Positions 7,546 to 11,300 of a stretch of 11,300 nt of DNA are shown here, piece after piece. This DNA is from Rikenellaceae bacterium. GTDB lineage: Bacteria > Bacteroidota > Bacteroidia > Bacteroidales > UBA932. Numbering within the stretch: position 1 is the first letter of the stretch; every line of letters starts with the position of its first letter. Both the position numbers and the translations under genes were made by a program. The notes under the pieces were generated by a model. The model was given only the letters and a program-made list of their open reading frames with translations, was not told where the DNA came from and searched no databases. The stretch lies in NCBI GenBank assembly GCA_003513895.1, contig DOSU01000132.1, forward strand, positions 1 through 11,300, read 5' to 3'.

Positions 7546-7566
7546 CAAATAAAAGTACTTTTAAAT
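7540..7566 (+). repeat. Repeated candidate operator, copy 1 (overlaps promoter -7 box and start site)
   Basis: This 27-bp stretch matches 8526-8552 at 22 of 27 positions without gaps. The shared blocks are ACTTTG, then after 6 bp AAAGTWCTTTTA. Its right part is a perfect 14-bp palindrome, TAAAAGTACTTTTA, at 7550-7563, directly before the ATG. A protein bound here would cover the -7 box and transcription start. The winged-helix regulator encoded at 8188-8493 is the obvious candidate ligand, but that is inference. Confidence 0.5.
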
Positions 7567-8191
7567 GAAAGAAGAAAAGGATTATATTCAGGATATATCT
7601 GAAATTCGCTCAATGATGGAGCGTTCTTCAAGATTTCTTTCGCTTTCCGGCCTCTCCGGGGTAATGGCAGGAATATATGCTCTGGCAGGCGCACTGGTTG
7701 CATACTTTGTTTTTGGGTTTAATCCTGATTCTGTTACATACAGGATGACAGATAATGCCGGTTCACCTGCAAACATCTCTAACGTAATAGTTGTTGCATT
7801 GGTCATTTTGGCCCTGGCCCTGGGAACTGTCGTTTATCTTTCAAGAAGGAATGCAGGAAAGAGGGGAGAGAAGATGTGGAGTCCCACAACCCGCCGTTTG
7901 CTTGCGAATATGATGGTTCCACTTGTAACCGGAGGCCTTCTGATTGTGGTTCTTGTTGCAAATGACCTTACTGGCCTGGCTGCTCCTGTTTCAATGATTT
8001 TTTATGGAATGGCTCTTTTTACTGCAAGCAAAATAACTCTGGAGGAGGTTAAGCTGATGGGTATAATACAGATTGTGCTGGGGCTTGCTGCTGCATTGCT
8101 CATTGAGTACAGCCTTATAATATGGGCGCTTGGATTCGGTATGGTGAATATTGTCTACGGAATATATATGCATTATAAATACGAGAGGTGA
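7565..8191 (+). CDS. Six-helix integral membrane protein of unknown function
   Basis: I recognise the general look of a Bacteroidota-specific hypothetical membrane protein but cannot assign a function. The 208 residues start with a polar segment (about 1-25, 'DISEIRSMMERSSRF'). About six hydrophobic helices follow: 29-51, 72-92, 114-133, 137-154, 164-181 and 183-201. A basic loop ('SRRNAGKRGEKMWSPTTRR', about 93-111) probably lies in the cytoplasm. No catalytic motif or signal peptide is visible. The ATG follows a well-formed promoter at a short distance. Its stop codon overlaps the GTG start of the regulator gene (GTGA, 4 bp), so the two proteins should be made together. This coupling suggests that the membrane protein may act with, or be controlled by, that regulator. 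Confidence 0.85.
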   Translation: MKEEKDYIQDISEIRSMMERSSRFLSLSGLSGVMAGIYALAGALVAYFVFGFNPDSVTYRMTDNAGSPANISNVIVVALVILALALGTVVYLSRRNAGKRGEKMWSPTTRRLLANMMVPLVTGGLLIVVLVANDLTGLAAPVSMIFYGMALFTASKITLEEVKLMGIIQIVLGLAAALLIEYSLIIWALGFGMVNIVYGIYMHYKYER

Positions 8192-8493
8192 AAGTTTCAA
8201 TAGACGGTTTAAATAAAGCATTTGACAGTAGGATTAGGCTAGGCTTAATGTCTGCACTTGCCGTCAATGATATGATTGACTTCAATTCACTCAAGGAGTA
8301 TCTTGATTTAACCGATGGCAATCTGGCAAGCCATATTAAAGCGCTGGAAAAAGAGGAATTTATTGGTGTGGAAAAATCATTTATAGGCAAGAAGCCCAAT
8401 ACAAGATACTTTATAACCAGAGAGGGTAAGAAAGCGCTTAGTGATCATCTGGAGGTGCTGGAAAAACTCATCAAATCACAAAAAAAGAGATGA
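8188..8493 (+). CDS. Small winged-helix transcriptional regulator (HTH_34-like)
   Basis: DNA-binding protein of 101 residues consisting of little more than one winged helix. Helix 1 is near 12-26 ('FDSRIRLGLMSALAV'), helix 2 near 31-39 ('FNSLKEYLD'), and the recognition helix near 42-57 ('TDGNLASHIKALEKEE'). The wing is near 60-76 ('GVEKSFIGKKPNTRYFI'), followed by 'TREGKKALSDHLEVLEKL', a probable dimerisation helix. This pattern fits the HTH_34 group of MarR/ArsR-like regulators. There is no visible ligand-binding domain or metal-binding cysteine cluster. The start is the GTG at 8188, which overlaps the upstream stop codon and has AGAGG close before it. Likely targets, by inference, are the two copies of the repeated element at 7540-7566 and 8526-8552, giving autoregulation and control of the DUF4153 gene. 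Confidence 0.88.
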   Translation: MKVSIDGLNKAFDSRIRLGLMSALAVNDMIDFNSLKEYLDLTDGNLASHIKALEKEEFIGVEKSFIGKKPNTRYFITREGKKALSDHLEVLEKLIKSQKKR

Positions 8494-8525
8494 ATATACA
8501 AACAGGATAATTTTTTTAGCAATTT

Positions 8526-8552
8526 ACTTTGAATATCAAAGTTCTTTTAGAT
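8526..8552 (+). repeat. Repeated candidate operator, copy 2, upstream of the DUF4153-like gene
   Basis: Second copy of the element at 7540-7566 (22/27 identical). Here the left part forms a perfect palindrome, ACTTTGA-ATA-TCAAAGT (8526-8542). The right part keeps AAAG-TT-CTTT. The overlapping TTACTTTG (8524-8531) is one base from the -7 consensus, but no TTTG lies at the right distance upstream. It sits in a 121-bp A+T-rich intergenic stretch, 62 bp before the ATG at 8615. Confidence 0.5.
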
Positions 8553-8614
8553 AAAATAAAACACAGGATAATAATTTTAAACAAATATTTATACACTTAA
8601 AAAACACAAAAATC

Positions 8615-9856
8615 ATGAAAGAGGAAATACTTGCATTTCTGAACGACCCGGAGCAGCTCGAAAAGATGTACAGAAGTAACAAAGTGCTTTTCAAGCGAGA
8701 GTTTAGCTCAATTTATCCCGAAATTACAGGCAATCCTGTAGCAGATACCTGGAATGAAAGGCTCAATTACGATAGTGATGCAATAAGCTGGGGCACCGGC
8801 AAAGATCTGTTTATCATAATTGCAGCCGCATTGCTTGCTGGATTGATTGCGAAAATTCCGACAATTTTTTCACTTGACGAAGAGTTCTTTTATCCCCGAA
8901 ATCTTGGGTTTGTACTTTTCCCAATATTGGCAGCTTATTTCTCGTGGAAGAATAATTTATCAAAACGCAAGATCGCTCTTATCGCAGGAGCAATGCTTGT
9001 GGGACTTGTATTCATCAACTCCCTTCCTCTTCCCGAAACCAATACATTGATTCTGTCTTGCATCCATTTAATCCTCTTTTTGTGGGCAATTACAGGATTT
9101 GCCTTTGTTGGGGGAACAGGGGAGAGTAAAAAAAGACGACTTGATTATCTGAAATACAATGGGGATCTGGTTGTGATGACAACTCTCATTATTATTGCAG
9201 GGGGAATAATGAGTGCAGTAACAATCGGTCTCTTCGAACTCATAGGATTTAAAATAGAGGAGTTCTATTTCCAGTATTTCGGAATATTCGGTGTGGCAGC
9301 AGCACCAATTTTTGCAACCTATCTTACACAAACCAATCCTCAGCTTGTTGGAAAGGTATCTCCCGTAATAGCAAAAATATTCAGCCCGCTTGTGCTGGTT
9401 ATGCTTCTTGTATTCCTTGGCGCAATGACAGTATCCGGTAAAGATCCTTACAACGACAGGGATTTTCTTATTATTTTCAACGGACTTCTTGTAGGTGTTA
9501 TGGCAATTATCTTTTTTTCGGTTGCCGAGACATCAACCGGGAACAAGAGCCGCACAGAGACATTGATTCTACTGCTTCTTTCAATAGTCACCATTGTAGT
9601 AAACAGTATAGCACTCTCTGCAATTCTTTTCAGAATCTCTGAGTGGGGAATAACACCCAACAGAGCCGCGGTTTTGGGCGCAAATATTTTAATTTTGGTA
9701 AACCTGATAACTGTTACTGCGCATCTATACAAGGTCCTGTTAAAAAAAGGAGATATTGCCGATGTTGGAAACGCAATTGCCCGATACCTCCCAATCTATG
9801 TGATCTGGACAGTTATCGTGACATTTATATTTCCGTTCATATTCTGGTTTAAGTAG
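8615..9856 (+). CDS. DUF4153-like polytopic membrane protein
   Basis: Integral membrane protein of 413 residues with no known biochemical role. A soluble N-terminal segment (about 1-60, 'MKEEILAFLNDPEQLEKMYRSNK') precedes about eleven hydrophobic helices. They lie near 64-82, 96-110, 118-135, 145-165, 184-207, 222-238, 253-271, 284-302, 315-338, 352-372 and 391-410. The segment 'LFRISEWGITPNRAAVLGANILILVNL' (about 338-364) resembles the conserved 'RIxxYGlTpNR' region of DUF4153 proteins. That is the main basis for the family call, made from memory. No transporter or enzyme signature is evident. It follows the HTH_34 gene by 121 bp and has a copy of the repeated element in front, so it probably belongs to the same regulon. 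A strong terminator follows. Confidence 0.8.
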   Translation: MKEEILAFLNDPEQLEKMYRSNKVLFKREFSSIYPEITGNPVADTWNERLNYDSDAISWGTGKDLFIIIAAALLAGLIAKIPTIFSLDEEFFYPRNLGFVLFPILAAYFSWKNNLSKRKIALIAGAMLVGLVFINSLPLPETNTLILSCIHLILFLWAITGFAFVGGTGESKKRRLDYLKYNGDLVVMTTLIIIAGGIMSAVTIGLFELIGFKIEEFYFQYFGIFGVAAAPIFATYLTQTNPQLVGKVSPVIAKIFSPLVLVMLLVFLGAMTVSGKDPYNDRDFLIIFNGLLVGVMAIIFFSVAETSTGNKSRTETLILLLLSIVTIVVNSIALSAILFRISEWGITPNRAAVLGANILILVNLITVTAHLYKVLLKKGDIADVGNAIARYLPIYVIWTVIVTFIFPFIFWFK

Positions 9857-9860
9857 ATAG

Positions 9861-9909
9861 ATGTGGCGTGGCACGATAAATACCACTTATCTTGGCACGC
9901 CACATTTTT
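9861..9909 (+). terminator. Rho-independent terminator after the DUF4153-like gene
   Basis: Arms of 19 bp (9861-9879 and 9887-9905) pair at 17 positions around a 7-nt loop and are followed by a run of five T (9905-9909). The stem base GTGGCGTGGC is G+C-rich in an otherwise A+T-rich stretch. It starts 4 bp after the stop codon and separates this module from the potassium transporter gene. Confidence 0.88.
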
Positions 9910-9921
9910 AAATATTAGATT

Positions 9922-9955
9922 TTTGAACAGCAGATTAAAATTAATTTTACATTTG
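9922..9955 (+). promoter_or_regulatory. Bacteroidota -33/-7 promoter of the potassium transporter gene
   Basis: TTTG at 9922-9925 and TACATTTG at 9948-9955, a full match to TAnnTTTG, are separated by 22 bp. This is slightly long but within the variation reported for the phylum. Transcription would begin around 9960-9963, about 20 bp before the ATG at 9983. It lies just after the terminator, so the gene appears to be an independent unit. Confidence 0.65.
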
Positions 9956-9982
9956 TCGGCATAATTTTTTTTTATGAGATAA

Positions 9983-11300
9983 ATGAGAAAAGAAGTCAAA
10001 TCTGTCAAACAAAAAATACTCCGTTTTTTAAGGTACGATTTTGAAACCATTCTTACTTTCGGTTTTAGTTCAAAGCATCCTTACCGTCAGCTGTCTCTGG
10101 GATATTTTTCATATATAATATTCGGCACGCTTCTACTTTGCCTTCCATTTATGACATTAACGGATGTCAATGTAATGGATAATATGTTTACTGCAGCTTC
10201 TGCAATTTCCACTACCGGGTTGTCAACGGTGGATGTAGCCAAATCGTATGGATTATTAGGTCAGGTAGTAATTTTGATACTTATTCAGCTTGGAGGTATT
10301 GGTTATATGACAATGAGTTCTTTCATAATGCTTCGGCTGACAAAGCATTTTACGATGATAAAAAAACACATCTTGGAAGCAGAATTTTCCATTCCGGGAA
10401 ACATAAATATCAATAATCTGGTTCAAAGTGTTGTTTATTTCACGTTTATCTTCGAATTCTTCGGGGCAATACTGCTTTATATTTTCTTTCTTCAAAGCGG
10501 AGCAGATAGCCCGGTCTGGAGTGCAATTTTTCATAGCGTATCTTCTTTCTGTACTGCCGGGTTTAGCATTTATTCCGATAACCTTATGCAGTTCAGTACA
10601 AATATTGGTGTTAATTCCGTGGTGATGGTTCTGAGTTACGCCGGAGCAATGGGGTTTATTGTAATGACAGATTTGTGGAATAAAATTACTATCAGGAAAT
10701 ATCAAATAAGTTTTTCTACAAAAATCATAGTTTTAATTACTTTGATCTTATCTGTTTGGGGCACTTCTCAAATGTATTTTTTCGAACCCGCATTTACAGC
10801 CTATTCTCCTTTTGACCGGTTTCTTGTATCGTTATTCCATACAATGTCTGCATTGACGACCGTCGGATATAATACGGTAAATGTCGGAAATTTGGTGCCT
10901 CTCACCTTAATGACCATTACTTTAATCATGTATTTTGGAGCTTCTCCTTCCGGTACCGGCGGTGGTCTAAAGTCCACAACGACTTCTGCCGTTTTTGCAT
11001 TTGTAAAAAGTAAGCTGAGTCTTGAAAGGGACGTATATTTATTCAATAACAGAATACCAACATACCGGGTCGACAATGCTCTCACAACTTTTATATTATA
11101 TTCATTTGTATTAATCACAGGAACATATTTTTTAACGGCAACAGAACCCGATAAAAATTTTATTCAGCTGTTATTTGAGGCTGCACCTGCATTGGGCACT
11201 GTAGGTCTGAGTACAGGAATAACATTTGATTTGTCATCTGCCGGCAAGATTATTCTAATTGTCCTTATGTACCTTGGCCGCGTTGGGGTTTTAACGATTG
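9983..11300 (+). CDS. TrkH/KtrB-family potassium transporter membrane subunit, C-terminus cut off
   Basis: Potassium uptake channel-transporter subunit in the inner membrane, normally gated by a cytoplasmic TrkA/KtrA partner that might be encoded beyond the right edge. The frame is open from ATG 9983 through the window end (439 full codons). After a basic cytoplasmic N-terminus ('MRKEVKSVKQKILRFLRYDFE') the four membrane-pore-membrane repeats can be followed by their filter segments. These are TTGLS (77-81), CTAGFS (190-195), TTVGYN (292-297) and GTVGLS (405-410). Between repeats 3 and 4 lies 'GASPSGTGGGLKSTT', the usual Gly-rich signature. The sequence ends in 'MYLGRVGVLTI', close to the family's 'GRVGPLT' near the C-terminus, so only a short part is missing. 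Total length would suit KtrB or a short TrkH. An ATG at 9974 is excluded because a stop codon follows one residue later. Confidence 0.93.
   Translation, partial: MRKEVKSVKQKILRFLRYDFETILTFGFSSKHPYRQLSLGYFSYIIFGTLLLCLPFMTLTDVNVMDNMFTAASAISTTGLSTVDVAKSYGLLGQVVILILIQLGGIGYMTMSSFIMLRLTKHFTMIKKHILEAEFSIPGNININNLVQSVVYFTFIFEFFGAILLYIFFLQSGADSPVWSAIFHSVSSFCTAGFSIYSDNLMQFSTNIGVNSVVMVLSYAGAMGFIVMTDLWNKITIRKYQISFSTKIIVLITLILSVWGTSQMYFFEPAFTAYSPFDRFLVSLFHTMSALTTVGYNTVNVGNLVPLTLMTITLIMYFGASPSGTGGGLKSTTTSAVFAFVKSKLSLERDVYLFNNRIPTYRVDNALTTFILYSFVLITGTYFLTATEPDKNFIQLLFEAAPALGTVGLSTGITFDLSSAGKIILIVLMYLGRVGVLTI

Noticed and set aside
8561..8614. A+T-rich leader before the DUF4153-like gene as a riboswitch or small RNA
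   Set aside because: Apart from the palindrome further upstream there is no stable stem or conserved RNA motif; it is simply A-rich, as common before Bacteroidota start codons.
9870..9885. TGGCACG blocks in both arms of the hairpin, resembling a sigma-54 -24 element
   Set aside because: No TTGC-like -12 element follows at the required spacing in either arm, and the symmetry with a T run is explained by a terminator.
10256..10705. 149-codon open frame on the minus strand, inside the potassium transporter gene
   Set aside because: It is antisense to well-conserved Trk pore repeats, its translation has no recognisable domain, and no promoter or coupled neighbour was seen.

Overview
The window looks like chromosomal DNA from a member of the Bacteroidota, probably Bacteroidales or a relative. 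Four things suggest this: moderate-to-low G+C, Bacteroidota-type promoter boxes (TTTG / TAnnTTTG) before two genes, start codons mostly without a Shine-Dalgarno match, and protein families characteristic of the phylum (FtsX-like permeases with an 'ELSYDRF' start, TolC with an 'NFGRSIDP' segment, HTH_34 regulator, DUF4153). The species cannot be named from the sequence. No tRNA, rRNA, CRISPR array, IS element or phage gene was seen.

Region 1 (1-4542, minus strand) is a complete export-pump operon of the MacAB-TolC type. In transcription order it holds an ABC ATPase, a TolC-like outer-membrane channel, a HlyD/MacA-like periplasmic adaptor and the N-terminal 381 residues of an FtsX/MacB-like permease that runs off the left edge. 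Region 2 (4721-7433, plus strand) is divergent. It encodes a sigma-54-dependent NtrC-type response regulator overlapping a membrane histidine kinase that has almost no extracytoplasmic part.

The divergent intergenic region (4543-4720) holds a near-consensus sigma-54 promoter facing the pump operon. About 60 bp upstream of it lies a perfect 7+5+7 inverted repeat that looks like an enhancer site. Together these suggest a self-contained circuit: the kinase senses something at or in the membrane, the regulator is phosphorylated and binds the palindrome, and RpoN polymerase transcribes the pump.

Region 3 (7565-9856, plus strand) is a poorly characterised module: a 208-residue six-helix membrane protein, a small HTH_34 winged-helix regulator translationally coupled to it by a GTGA overlap, and a 413-residue polytopic DUF4153-like protein. 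A conserved approximately 27-bp element (22/27 identical) lies upstream of the first and third genes and is a candidate operator for the small regulator. A strong hairpin terminator closes the module.

Region 4 (9983-end, plus strand) is a TrkH/KtrB-type potassium transporter subunit with its own promoter, truncated by the right edge. The pump with its two-component control and the HTH_34/DUF4153 module are the best candidates for uncharacterised biology. No sequence here points clearly to a wholly new type of system.
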